Below are positions 8,150 to 16,520 of a stretch of DNA of 64,000 nucleotides, in pieces. The notes under the pieces are model-generated. The model worked only from the letters and a program-made list of their open reading frames with translations. It was not told the DNA's origin and did no database searches. The stretch covers positions 248,001-312,000 of the forward strand of contig NZ_JABMKX010000008.1 in NCBI RefSeq assembly GCF_013204885.1, in the 5' to 3' direction. The position numbers were made by a program, and so were the translations under genes. The DNA is from Paenibacillus tritici. GTDB lineage: Bacteria > Bacillota > Bacilli > Paenibacillales > Paenibacillaceae. How positions within the stretch are numbered: position 1 is the first letter of the stretch; every line of letters begins with the position of its first letter.

Positions 8150-10936
8150 TTAGACCTGCTTGAATTCAATCCATTCAATTTGCAGGCCGGGCTTAACGAA
8201 GTCCAGCTTCATCTCGTACATACCCGCTTCCAGCTCCACCTTGACCAGCTTCTGTCTGATCCATCTGCCTTCCGTCCCATTCGTCTGAATGGTGGTCACG
8301 GGTTGTCCATTCAGCGTCAGGTTGCAGGCGCTTTGGGCAAGCTCAGGTTCAGGAGACATGATGCTGACAATAATACGGTATTGACCGGCCTCGTCCACCT
8401 GAATATAAGTCGGGCCGGACTTGGCAGGGGTTACCTGTCCGTTCTCGCTTAGTGTCTGAACCTGCTCAGCCACAAGGCTCGAATCTGCTGTGAAGGTATC
8501 TACGGATTCTATAATCTCGTGCTTTCTGGAGAATACCGGCGCCTGCATGATGAATTCGCAGATGTTGATGGCCGAGCGCTGAAGCTCGCCACGGGTAAGC
8601 GTACCATTCTCCAGCGAGGCGAGTGTATTGTCGTCATAAGCATTGACTTCAGCTCCGTAATTGCTGACGACCATGTACAGATCATTTTGAGCCCGGACCA
8701 TCCAGTTGGTATTCTTACGGTCTGCCGGTCCTCCGTTCACCACATCATTCATAATCGCCCACCAGTCGGTCATTACGATCCCCCGGAAGTTCCATTCGCC
8801 GCGAAGCAGCGTGGTATTGAGGTCATAATTGGAGGCCGCCCAATGTCCGTTAACCGGATTGTAGGAGGTCATGATCGAATTGGCTCCGCCCTGCTTCACG
8901 GCGATTTCGAAGCCCTTCAGGTAAATCTCACGAAGCGCACGTTCCGACACGACAGCATCGACCTTACTGCGGTGCTTCTCCTGGTTGTTGCAGGCAAAAT
9001 GCTTCAGAGTGGCATTGGAGCCGCCCTTCATAATCCCGCGTGTACAAGCGGCAGCGAAGATCCCGGAGATCAGCGGATCTTCAGAGAAGTATTCAAAGTT
9101 ACGCCCGTTCAGCGGGCTTCGGCGGATATTGAGACCCGGTCCCAGCAGCGCATCTACCTGGTTGCGCAATAATTCCTGGCCTTCCATAACGTAGAGTGCT
9201 TCCACCAGCTCTGCATTCCATGTCGCGGCCAGCAGGGTGCCAATGGATACCTGGGTTGCCTTTTCTCCGCTGTCCATACGGATACCGGAAGGACCGTCCG
9301 CTGTAGCTGCAACCGGAATGCCGTAGCTGAACAGGCTGTCGCTCACTCCCCCGAACGCCGAAGCCGTACCCGGAGTAACCAGCGGGCTGCTCATGCCTTC
9401 GCCTCTGACGATCGCCGCCAGATCATGGTCGCTAAGCTGGGCAATGAATGTGCTCATGCTGACTTTGCCCTCATGCACATCTCTCAGGGTATACCCCTGA
9501 TTGCCGGTCTGTTCCAGTGTCTGCGGAAGATTGCGTTCAATCCGCGCTGCCAGATCCACCTTGCGTGTAGGCACCTCGGAGGAGCTAAGCTCATAAGAAC
9601 CGTCTGCCTTCCGGGCACCCGGCTTCATTCTCATGAAGCTTTCGGTAGGCGCCATCGCTTCCTGGAGCTGCTCTACAACCTCAAGCTCGTCCAGTATATA
9701 CCCGGCTTGTCCATCAACACCGACTTCAGTCACAGCTTTAACACTGGTTCCCGCATAGAAACGGTAGGTTCCGGCTTCCAGCACATAAGCGGAAGGGTGC
9801 CCGGTCACTCCGGCGTCATCATAGGAGGCCATGGAATGGAGCGGGAAGCTCACCAGCAGCCGCTGGGATTCACCTGGCTCAAGCAGCTTGGTTTTTGCGA
9901 AGGCTGCCAGCACTTTGGCCGGCTTACCCAGTTGTCCCTGCGGCGCTTCATAATACACCTGCGCCACTTCTTTACCGGCATAGGCTGTTCCCGTGTTGGT
10001 TACAGTTACACCGATTTCAAGCTGTACCCCGTCTGCCGCCTTCACCAGCTTCGCTTCCTCCGGCTCCAGCTTGAAGGTCGTGTAGGAGATGCCGTAGCCG
10101 AATTCATACTGAACCTTATCGGGACAGAAGGTCTCGAAATAGCGGTAACCCACATAGATATCTTCCTCATACAGGTTCTTGAACTCATTGCCGTAGTTGC
10201 TGGTCGAAGGGTAATCCTCAATGGAATACGCAATCGTATCCGTCAGCTTGCCGCTTGGCGTTACTTCTCCGGACAGTACATCTGCAATCGCGTTGCCGCC
10301 CTCCATCCCGCCATGCCAGGAATAGATCACAGCAGAGATGGGGTTCACATAAGCAGCGTCATTCACCCAGCTCATATCCATAATATTGGAGACATTGAGC
10401 ACCACAACCGTTTGTTCAAAATGAGCGGTAACCTGCGTCAGCATAGCCTTCTCATCTTCTGTCAACCGGTAGCTGCCCGGTGTATCGGCATTATCCTGGT
10501 CCTCGCCCGCAGTCCGTCCAATGACCACAACCGCCTTGGCTGACTGGCTTCTTGCCTGCTTCACCAGTTCATCCGTTAGCGGCATTTCCTTCTGGTTCCA
10601 CGGTTCAGCGGCCCATACCTTCCCGCCGTCGTCGAACGGGTTAAGCCCGATCCAGGCCTCATAAGCTGCAGCCAGCTCTTCATTAACGCTAAGGTTCTTC
10701 TTGCTGCGCAGTCCATCCAGCAGATTCGTCGTATATGCAACGTGAACGCTCCCGCCCGATCCTGTACCGCTGCGGTAGTAATTCACTTGTATTCTGCCAA
10801 AAACAGCAACGCTCTCGCCGTTACCCAGCGGAAGCACCTGTCCCTCATTCTTAAGCAATACCGCACCTTCCGCGGCTACCGTCCGGCTAAATTCTGCAAA
10901 ACCCTCTAAGGGCACTCCAATATTCTGTGTACTCAA
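8150..10936 (-). CDS. GH3 beta-glucosidase with permuted (inverted) domain order
   Basis: 928 residues from a TTG start at 10936, which has a perfect AGGAGG box 7 bases upstream (10944-10949); the open frame continues 77 codons further but that part has no convincing start. The protein begins with what is normally the C-terminal GH3 domain (EGAVLLKNEGQVLPL, then DQDNADTPGSYRL) and a fibronectin-III-like segment (GYGISYTTFKLEPEEAK). The catalytic barrel comes second, with DGPSGIRMDSGE and the nucleophile Asp in VMTDWWA (about residue 724). A beta-sandwich resembling a carbohydrate-binding module ends the protein (YRIIVSIMSPEPELA to EWIEFKQV). This reversed order is known for one GH3 subgroup. 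No signal peptide: it probably hydrolyses imported beta-glucosides in the cytoplasm. Substrate not determined. Confidence 0.9.
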   Translation of the reverse strand: MSTQNIGVPLEGFAEFSRTVAAEGAVLLKNEGQVLPLGNGESVAVFGRIQVNYYRSGTGSGGSVHVAYTTNLLDGLRSKKNLSVNEELAAAYEAWIGLNPFDDGGKVWAAEPWNQKEMPLTDELVKQARSQSAKAVVVIGRTAGEDQDNADTPGSYRLTEDEKAMLTQVTAHFEQTVVVLNVSNIMDMSWVNDAAYVNPISAVIYSWHGGMEGGNAIADVLSGEVTPSGKLTDTIAYSIEDYPSTSNYGNEFKNLYEEDIYVGYRYFETFCPDKVQYEFGYGISYTTFKLEPEEAKLVKAADGVQLEIGVTVTNTGTAYAGKEVAQVYYEAPQGQLGKPAKVLAAFAKTKLLEPGESQRLLVSFPLHSMASYDDAGVTGHPSAYVLEAGTYRFYAGTSVKAVTEVGVDGQAGYILDELEVVEQLQEAMAPTESFMRMKPGARKADGSYELSSSEVPTRKVDLAARIERNLPQTLEQTGNQGYTLRDVHEGKVSMSTFIAQLSDHDLAAIVRGEGMSSPLVTPGTASAFGGVSDSLFSYGIPVAATADGPSGIRMDSGEKATQVSIGTLLAATWNAELVEALYVMEGQELLRNQVDALLGPGLNIRRSPLNGRNFEYFSEDPLISGIFAAACTRGIMKGGSNATLKHFACNNQEKHRSKVDAVVSERALREIYLKGFEIAVKQGGANSIMTSYNPVNGHWAASNYDLNTTLLRGEWNFRGIVMTDWWAIMNDVVNGGPADRKNTNWMVRAQNDLYMVVSNYGAEVNAYDDNTLASLENGTLTRGELQRSAINICEFIMQAPVFSRKHEIIESVDTFTADSSLVAEQVQTLSENGQVTPAKSGPTYIQVDEAGQYRIIVSIMSPEPELAQSACNLTLNGQPVTTIQTNGTEGRWIRQKLVKVELEAGMYEMKLDFVKPGLQIEWIEFKQV

Positions 10937-11160
10937 TTGGTTTCCTCCTGTTAGTAAATTCCGGGCTTGAGTGCTGCTGATTCTATAGATCACGCCTTCC
11001 CCTACAGGATTCACGGTATCTTGAAGGAGACCTAAGGTCCGCATCTGTTCAGCACATCCTTCTAAGAATAAAAGCTCCAGCCTTAATATACAAGTAACAC
11101 TTGCCTGAAAGCAAAGTCTAGGCCCATCTGTATCATAAAAAAACGGCTGTATATAATAAA
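10937..11160 (-). other. Leader region of the GH3 gene
   Basis: About 220 bases lie between the GH3 start and the preceding terminator. It is open in the GH3 frame but has no ribosome binding site at the far end. I see no riboswitch, T-box or clear catabolite-response element. It must contain the GH3 promoter, which I could not place confidently. Confidence 0.4.
10944..10949 (-). promoter_or_regulatory. Ribosome binding site deciding the GH3 start
   Basis: AGGAGG on the minus strand, 7 bases before TTG at 10936-10934. It places the GH3 start 77 codons inside the longest open frame. Confidence 0.85.
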
Positions 11161-11181
11161 AAGACACCTGTGCGGGCGTCT
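11157..11181 (-). terminator. Intrinsic terminator, GACACC-arm variant
   Basis: AGACACC (11162-11168) pairs with GGCGTCT (11175-11181) with one mismatch. Leftward it is followed by TTTTTATTATAT. It ends the small membrane-protein gene at 11242. Confidence 0.65.
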
Positions 11182-11241
11182 CCAGGCACTGCCATATACA
11201 ATTCGCTCCACCTGATTGATACAGCGGAGCTTCTATCTATT

Positions 11242-11481
11242 TCATCTGCGGCGACGGCCTTTCATCATGCGGTTGTACATGATCAGGGCGGCAACGATCA
11301 TACCCAGCATGGCGACACTGCCTGCCGATTCCTGCGACATGCCAAACATAAGACAAATACTTGTCACTAACTGTCTTGTCAGCAGAGCAACCGCAATCAG
11401 CATGATGGGCCGCCATATGTTATATCCTCTCACTTCAGCAACACTCCTAACCCGATTTTCAGTAATTCCATGATTCTTCAT
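11242..11481 (-). CDS. Small two-helix membrane protein, unknown function
   Basis: 79 residues from ATG 11481. A perfect AGGAGGTGAT lies 14 bases upstream of this ATG; a CTG two codons earlier has the better spacing (8), so the true start may be one of these. Two hydrophobic segments are visible (IMLIAVALLTRQLVTSICLM and AGSVAMLGMIVAALIMYN), and the tail is strongly basic (MKGRRRR), which predicts a cytoplasmic C-terminus. It is divergent from the radical SAM gene. I do not recognise a family. Confidence 0.65.
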   Translation of the reverse strand: MKNHGITENRVRSVAEVRGYNIWRPIMLIAVALLTRQLVTSICLMFGMSQESAGSVAMLGMIVAALIMYNRMMKGRRRR

Positions 11482-11562
11482 TCTCAGAACAATCACCTCC
11501 TATTATAGCACAAGAAGGAATGCGCATACATTCTACCGGGGGATGGTTGCCGCTTCACGATT

Positions 11563-11591
11563 TTGACAAGAACGTATGTTCGGTATATAAT
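11563..11591 (+). promoter_or_regulatory. Sigma-A promoter of the radical SAM operon
   Basis: Consensus -35 TTGACA (11563-11568) and -10 TATAAT (11586-11591) are separated by exactly 17 bases. The start codon GTG at 11618 follows after a GGGGGAT ribosome binding site. Confidence 0.9.
11569..11582 (+). promoter_or_regulatory. LexA (SOS) box inside the promoter spacer
   Basis: AGAACGTATGTTCG fits the Gram-positive LexA/DinR operator CGAACRNRYGTTCG at 13 of 14 positions, including GAAC-N4-GTTC and the R-N-R-Y centre. It fills the spacer between -35 and -10, the classical repression position. SOS control of the DNA-repair genes downstream is therefore a strong inference. Confidence 0.85.
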
Positions 11592-11617
11592 GCATTCATA
11601 TAAGGGGGATTGAGACC

Positions 11618-12940
11618 GTGGATGTCATGGAGAAATTAGAGATTCTAACCGCTTCAGCGAAATACGATGTGGCCTGCACTTCAAGCGGTTCCAGCCGGGC
11701 AAGCCAGGCGGGAGCGCTCGGCAATACCTCCGCTATGGGCATCTGTCACAGCTTCGCGGCAGACGGACGCTGCATCTCACTGCTGAAGGTGCTTATGACC
11801 AACGGTTGTGTATATGATTGTGCCTATTGCATCAACCGCAAATCCAATTCTATCCGCCGGGCGGCCTTCACCCCTGAGGAGATCGCGGATATCACCATGC
11901 AGTTCTACCGGCGCAATTACATAGAAGGACTATTCCTTAGCTCTGGTATTATGCGGAGCCCGGATTATACGACCGAGCAGTTGATAGCGGCGCTGGAGCT
12001 GCTGCGGAATGTCTATCATTTCAACGGCTATATCCATGTCAAGGCCATCCCCGGAGCTGACGAGGTACTGCTGTCCAGACTCGGGCTGCTCGCTGACCGC
12101 ATGAGCGTTAACATCGAGCTGCCTTCGCAGGAGAGTCTCGGATTGCTCGCTCCCGATAAGAGCAAGGTATCCATCCTGAAGCCGATGGGGCTGATCTCGG
12201 GCCGGATTAAGGAGAACCGCTCCGATATCGTCAAATATAACTACGCTCCCCGGTTCGCACCTGCCGGACAGAGCACCCAGATGATCGTGGGGGCTTCGCC
12301 CGATACAGATTACCAGATTCTCAATCTGACGGAAGGCTTATACCGCAAATACGCTTTGAAGCGCGTATTCTTCTCCGCCTATACTCCGGTGATCGAGGAT
12401 TCACTGCTGCCCTCCCTCGATACCAAGCCCCCGCTGCTGCGTGAACACCGGCTCTATCAGGCCGATTGGCTGCTGCGCTTCTACGGCTTCAAGGCGAGTG
12501 AACTGCTGGACGAAGCGGTGCCTAACTTCAACCCACTGCTGGACCCCAAATGCAGCTGGGCTGTCAATCACCGGGAGCAGTTCCCCGTTGAGATTAACCG
12601 CGCCCCATATGAGATGCTCCTGCGTGTACCCGGCATCGGCGTGAGGAGTGCCCAGCGGATTGTGAAGGCAAGACGGGCCGGGGCGCTTGATTATCATGCG
12701 CTGAAGAAGCTCGGAGTTGTCCTCAAGCGCGCCCAATTCTTCATCACCTGCAAGGACAAGCCGCTGGAAGGACTGAAGGTGAGCGAGCATACCCTGCTTC
12801 GCTCACTCATGTCCGGACAGCAGCTCGCGCCTAACCAGCCTCCGCAATACGAGCAGCTGACTCTATTTGACGACTTCAACCTGGCGGCTCTCCCGGCAGC
12901 CGGGGGATGGGACGGGTTCAAGAAGGGGGCGAAGACCTGA
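11618..12940 (+). CDS. Putative DNA modification/repair radical SAM protein
   Basis: 440 residues from GTG 11618. The radical SAM Cx3Cx2C cluster motif is CVYDCAYC (about residues 64-71), preceded by KVLMTNG. SAM-binding features continue in EGLFLSSGIMRSPDYT. A helix-hairpin-helix motif near residues 325-350 (LRVPGIGVRSAQRIVKARR) suggests DNA binding. This architecture matches the family annotated as a radical SAM protein linked to uracil-DNA-glycosylase-like partners. Its usual partner follows directly, with the TGA/ATG overlapping at 12938-12942, so they are translationally coupled. The LexA box in the promoter supports a DNA-damage role. The precise reaction is not established for this family. 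Confidence 0.92.
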   Translation: MDVMEKLEILTASAKYDVACTSSGSSRASQAGALGNTSAMGICHSFAADGRCISLLKVLMTNGCVYDCAYCINRKSNSIRRAAFTPEEIADITMQFYRRNYIEGLFLSSGIMRSPDYTTEQLIAALELLRNVYHFNGYIHVKAIPGADEVLLSRLGLLADRMSVNIELPSQESLGLLAPDKSKVSILKPMGLISGRIKENRSDIVKYNYAPRFAPAGQSTQMIVGASPDTDYQILNLTEGLYRKYALKRVFFSAYTPVIEDSLLPSLDTKPPLLREHRLYQADWLLRFYGFKASELLDEAVPNFNPLLDPKCSWAVNHREQFPVEINRAPYEMLLRVPGIGVRSAQRIVKARRAGALDYHALKKLGVVLKRAQFFITCKDKPLEGLKVSEHTLLRSLMSGQQLAPNQPPQYEQLTLFDDFNLAALPAAGGWDGFKKGAKT

Positions 12941-13800
12941 TGTTCCAGCCGTCCGCACTGGCTTACACCTATGATGGAAGCTTCGAGGGCCTGCTCTGCT
13001 GTGTATTTGAGAGTTATGTATGGAGGGAGACTCCGCTTGCAATTCATGCCGAAGGCGGGGAACAGGGCCTGCTGCTGGAAGCGAAATGGATCGGGACCGA
13101 CAAGGACAAGGCTGAGCGGGTACTTAAATCCATTCCGCTGCGGATCAGTCCTGAAGCCGAGGAGCTGGTCCGCATGGGCTTCTGGACCTGCGAACCCGAT
13201 AAGGAAATGCTGCTGCTGAGGTTCCTGTATCTAGGCTTCCAGCACGGGCGCAAGGTGATGAATATGCTGGCCGATGACACCGTCAATGCGCTGATGAAGG
13301 CCGTGCAGCAGCTCCGGCGGGAGGGCCACCTCTATACGGGATTTGTGCGCTTCTCCGTATACGGCCAGGTTATGGCCGCAGTCATTGAGCCGCAGGGATA
13401 CATCCTTCCTGTGATTCAGAAGCACTTCTGCGACCGGTTCCAGGGGGAGAGCTTCATGATCTACGACCAGACCCACGGAATGGCGCTGGTTCATGAGCCT
13501 GGGCGGGAGGCCATTCTCCCTTTAAGCGGATGGACACCGCCCGAGCCGGATGAAGCTGAGGAGGCCTACCGCCGCTTATGGACAGGCTTTTATCATGCCA
13601 TCGGAATCAAGGAGCGCCGCAACGACCGCTTGCGTTCTTCACTGATGCCGAGACGCTACTGGAAGCATATGGTCGAGATGAACGGCAGCAATGGCGTTCC
13701 TGCACACAAAGGGAGTGCCCCCGGCCATTTACATGACCCTCCGGGCACTCCCTCATTGGAGCTAACTATATTGAAATTACAGCCTGCATCTGACGATTAG
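12940..13800 (+). CDS. TIGR03915-type putative DNA repair/metabolism protein
   Basis: 286 residues from ATG 12940, overlapping the preceding stop; GGGGGCGAAG supplies the ribosome binding site. The N-terminus AYTYDGSFEGLLCCVFESY is the hallmark of the family that accompanies the radical SAM DNA-repair protein. The conserved LRFLYLGFQHGRKV and HLYTGFVRF segments are also present. In other bacteria this domain is often fused to a uracil-DNA-glycosylase-like domain; no such fusion is seen here. The last ~40 residues (after HMVEMNG) look unconserved and contain a hairpin at DNA level, and the stop overlaps the convergent phosphoketolase stop by 4 bases. Role in DNA repair is inferred from partner and SOS box. 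Confidence 0.88.
   Translation: MFQPSALAYTYDGSFEGLLCCVFESYVWRETPLAIHAEGGEQGLLLEAKWIGTDKDKAERVLKSIPLRISPEAEELVRMGFWTCEPDKEMLLLRFLYLGFQHGRKVMNMLADDTVNALMKAVQQLRREGHLYTGFVRFSVYGQVMAAVIEPQGYILPVIQKHFCDRFQGESFMIYDQTHGMALVHEPGREAILPLSGWTPPEPDEAEEAYRRLWTGFYHAIGIKERRNDRLRSSLMPRRYWKHMVEMNGSNGVPAHKGSAPGHLHDPPGTPSLELTILKLQPASDD
13711..13752 (-). terminator. Hairpin in the end of the TIGR03915 gene, probable terminator for phosphoketolase
   Basis: GGGAGTGCCC (13711-13720) pairs perfectly with GGGCACTCCC (13743-13752). Leftward it is followed by TTTGTGT, so it probably terminates the phosphoketolase transcript ending at 13797 while lying inside the convergent coding sequence. Confidence 0.6.
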
Positions 13801-16181
13801 TTCAAAGCCTTCCATACCCAGTTCTCAACCTCTGGCAGATCAATGCCTTCTTCACGGATGTACTGGTGATGCTTCTTCACCATAGCGTCCATCTCGTCAG
13901 CAATGGCCTGATAGTTGCCGGCATCCGGCAAGCTCAGTACGGCTTCCTTCGTGAGGTCGAAGCGGTCCATCTGATTGAGCACACGCATATCGAATGGTGT
14001 AGTGATATCGCCATTCTCGCGGTAGCCATGCACATGCAGGTTATGGTTGTGGCGGTCGAAGAACAAGTCTTTGATCAGGCCTTCATAGCCGTGGAATGCG
14101 AAGATTACCGGTTTATCCTTTGTGAAAAATTGATCAAACTCCTCGTCAGATAAGCCGCGCGGATCAAGCTTCTGGCTTCTCAGCTTCAGCAGATCGACCA
14201 CGTTGATATAACGGATCTTCAGCTCAGGCAGCTTCTCATGGAGGATCGAGATGGCAGCCAGGCTTTCCATCGTGGGCTCCGTACCGGACGAAGCAATGAC
14301 AACATCCGGCTCTCCGCCTTTGTCGGTGCTGGCCCAGTCAATGATTTTGAGGCCTTTGCTCACCAGCTCCTGAGCTTCATCGGCCGAGAACCACTGTGGA
14401 CGCGGGTGTTTGGACGATACGATCAGGTTGATCTTCTGACGGTCATTCAGGATCGTGTCGAACACAGCCAGCAGGCTGTTCGCATCGGACGGCAGATATT
14501 CCCGGATGAATTCAGGCTTCTTATCTGCCAGGTGACCCAGCAGACCCGGGTCCTGGTGGGTATAGCCGTTATGATCCTGCTGGAACACGGTCGATGTGGC
14601 AATCACATTCAAGGATGGAATATCTTCACGCCAGGTCTGGTCTGTAGCCTTGCGCAGCCATTTGAAGTGCTGGGTAATCATCGAATCCACCACGCGCAGG
14701 AAGGCTTCATAGCTGGCGAAGAATCCGTGGCGTCCTGTCAGTACATATCCTTCCAGAAGGCCTTCTGCCTGATGCTCGGACAATTGGGAATCAATGACAC
14801 GGCCGTAAGGGGCCAGGAATTCATCCTGAGGCTCCTGGATGGAGTCCATCCATTGGCGCTTGGTTACTTCAAACACAGGTCCCAGACGGTTGGACATCGT
14901 TTCATCCGGCCCGAAGATTCTGAAGTTACGGTTCTCTTCGTTGAGGGTGACCACCTCTTTCAGGTATTTCCCCAGTACCGCCATATCCTGGGCAATCACT
15001 TGACCCGGAACGGAATTATCAAGGGCATAATTGCGGAAATTCGGCTTGTGCAGATCTTTAATCAGCTTACCTGCGTTAGTGACAGGGTTCATCCCCATCC
15101 GTCTGTCGCCGGTAGGTAGGATCTCCGCCAGATCAGCGTTCAAACGGCCGTTCTCATCGAATAATTCTTCAGGTCTGTAGCTGTTCAGCCATTCGAGCAA
15201 TGCCGGTGCATGCTTCATGTTCTTCTGGTCTACCGGAATCGGCACCTGATGGGCACGGAAGGAGCCTTCATTCGGTACGCCATCCCATGCCTTCGGACCA
15301 GTCCAGCCTTTAGGGGTACGGAAGATCAGCATTGGCCATACAGGGCGTGTAGTGTCGTTATTGTCACGGGCATTCTTCTGAATCGCTTCGATTCTCTCAA
15401 TGATGGTATCCAGAACCTTAGCCATTTCCGGGTGCAGCAGATCCGGATTCTCGCCTTCCACGAAGAAGGCCTCCCAGCCATTTCCGGCAAAATAGGCGGT
15501 TAACTCTTCTCTGCTCATACGGGACAGAATGGTAGGGTTGCTGATCTTGAAGCCGTTCAAATGCAGAATCGGCAGGACCGCGCCGTCTGTAATCGGGTTG
15601 ATGAACCGGTTGGAGAACCATGAAGCAGCCAGAGGACCGGTTTCCGCTTCGCCGTCACCTACAACGACAGCCGAGATCAGATCAGGATTATCCAGAATTG
15701 CGCCAACACTATGTGACAGGGAGTAACCCAGCTCGCCGCCTTCATGAATCGATCCCGGTGTTTCAGGAGCAGCATGGGAGGCCACGCCGCCGGGGAAGGA
15801 GAACTGTTTGAATAATTTTGTGAGTCCAGGAATATCCTGAGTGATCTGCGGGTAGATTTCGGTGTAGGTTCCGTCCAGATAAGAGTTCGAGACCATGACC
15901 TGGCCGCCGTGTCCGGGACCCTCCACATAGAACATATTCAGATCATATTTAGTAATGACGCGGTTCAGGTGGGCGTAGATAAAGTTCTGCCCCGGGATCG
16001 TTCCCCAGTGTCCGATCGGCTTTACTTTTACGTCTGCGTCCTTCAATGGTTCTCTTAACAACGGGTTATTCTTCAAATAGAGCTGACCTACGGAGATGTA
16101 ATTGGTTGCGCGCCAGTAAGCGTCAAGCTTTGCCAAATAAGTTTTAGAAGAATAATCCACCTGTGCGGTTAATAATCCCAT
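13797..16181 (-). CDS. xpk: Xylulose-5-phosphate/fructose-6-phosphate phosphoketolase
   Basis: 794 residues from ATG 16181 (AGGAG 8 bases upstream; an in-frame GTG at 16190 overlaps that box and is less likely). TPP-dependent enzyme that splits xylulose-5-P, and in many members fructose-6-P, with phosphate to acetyl-P plus a glycolytic aldose phosphate. Both phosphoketolase signatures are present: EGGELGY near residue 150 and GAILDNPDLISAVVVGDGE just after it, the latter holding the GDG thiamine-pyrophosphate motif. The N-terminal HWGTIPGQNFIYAHLNR and C-terminal YEGLIKDLFFDRHNH segments are also typical, and length is as expected. It would give a pentose/hexose bypass to acetyl-P. Single-gene unit; its stop overlaps the convergent TIGR03915 gene by 4 bases. 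Confidence 0.96.
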   Translation of the reverse strand: MGLLTAQVDYSSKTYLAKLDAYWRATNYISVGQLYLKNNPLLREPLKDADVKVKPIGHWGTIPGQNFIYAHLNRVITKYDLNMFYVEGPGHGGQVMVSNSYLDGTYTEIYPQITQDIPGLTKLFKQFSFPGGVASHAAPETPGSIHEGGELGYSLSHSVGAILDNPDLISAVVVGDGEAETGPLAASWFSNRFINPITDGAVLPILHLNGFKISNPTILSRMSREELTAYFAGNGWEAFFVEGENPDLLHPEMAKVLDTIIERIEAIQKNARDNNDTTRPVWPMLIFRTPKGWTGPKAWDGVPNEGSFRAHQVPIPVDQKNMKHAPALLEWLNSYRPEELFDENGRLNADLAEILPTGDRRMGMNPVTNAGKLIKDLHKPNFRNYALDNSVPGQVIAQDMAVLGKYLKEVVTLNEENRNFRIFGPDETMSNRLGPVFEVTKRQWMDSIQEPQDEFLAPYGRVIDSQLSEHQAEGLLEGYVLTGRHGFFASYEAFLRVVDSMITQHFKWLRKATDQTWREDIPSLNVIATSTVFQQDHNGYTHQDPGLLGHLADKKPEFIREYLPSDANSLLAVFDTILNDRQKINLIVSSKHPRPQWFSADEAQELVSKGLKIIDWASTDKGGEPDVVIASSGTEPTMESLAAISILHEKLPELKIRYINVVDLLKLRSQKLDPRGLSDEEFDQFFTKDKPVIFAFHGYEGLIKDLFFDRHNHNLHVHGYRENGDITTPFDMRVLNQMDRFDLTKEAVLSLPDAGNYQAIADEMDAMVKKHHQYIREEGIDLPEVENWVWKALN

Positions 16182-16190
16182 GTCTTCCAC

Positions 16191-16520
16191 TCCTAATTTT
16201 TGTCTTTGTATTTTGAATGTATCACTTCTACAGTTACATCATACATCGGCATTTGAGAAATTCAATCTTTTTAACAATTGATACGGTCCAATATTGTGAA
16301 ATTTTGAACATAGTATGAAATCGGGAGCAATAAATTTATATATAGCCCTTATTTTATAATTTATGTAAATAAATTATATTCAAATTTTCGATGAAAATGC
16401 TGCTATAGCCTCTCCCTTCTAGACATCACCATTCCGAATACGGTATCATTTTGGAATTACTTACAAATTTACATCATAAGCATATCACCCAGCTGCTATC
16501 AGGAAGGAGATCAGATATTC
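16191..16520. promoter_or_regulatory. A/T-rich divergent promoter region between phosphoketolase and a membrane protein gene
   Basis: 330 bases, strongly A/T-rich at 16320-16385. It must hold the phosphoketolase promoter leftward and that of the 361-residue protein rightward; no consensus pair stood out. 16294-16311 (TTGTGAAATTTTGAACAT) matches only one half of a Rex operator, so redox control is a weak possibility. No clear cre site was found. Confidence 0.4.

Noticed and set aside
9425..10543. 372-codon plus-strand open frame inside the GH3 gene
   Set aside because: Shadow of a high-G/C coding region; His/Arg-rich translation without any family features.
10937..11167. N-terminal 77-codon extension of GH3
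   Set aside because: A perfect AGGAGG with a TTG start lies inside, and the extension has no homologous pattern or ribosome binding site.
16191..16520. Catabolite-response element for phosphoketolase
   Set aside because: No sequence close to TGWAANCGNTNWCA was found in the gap.
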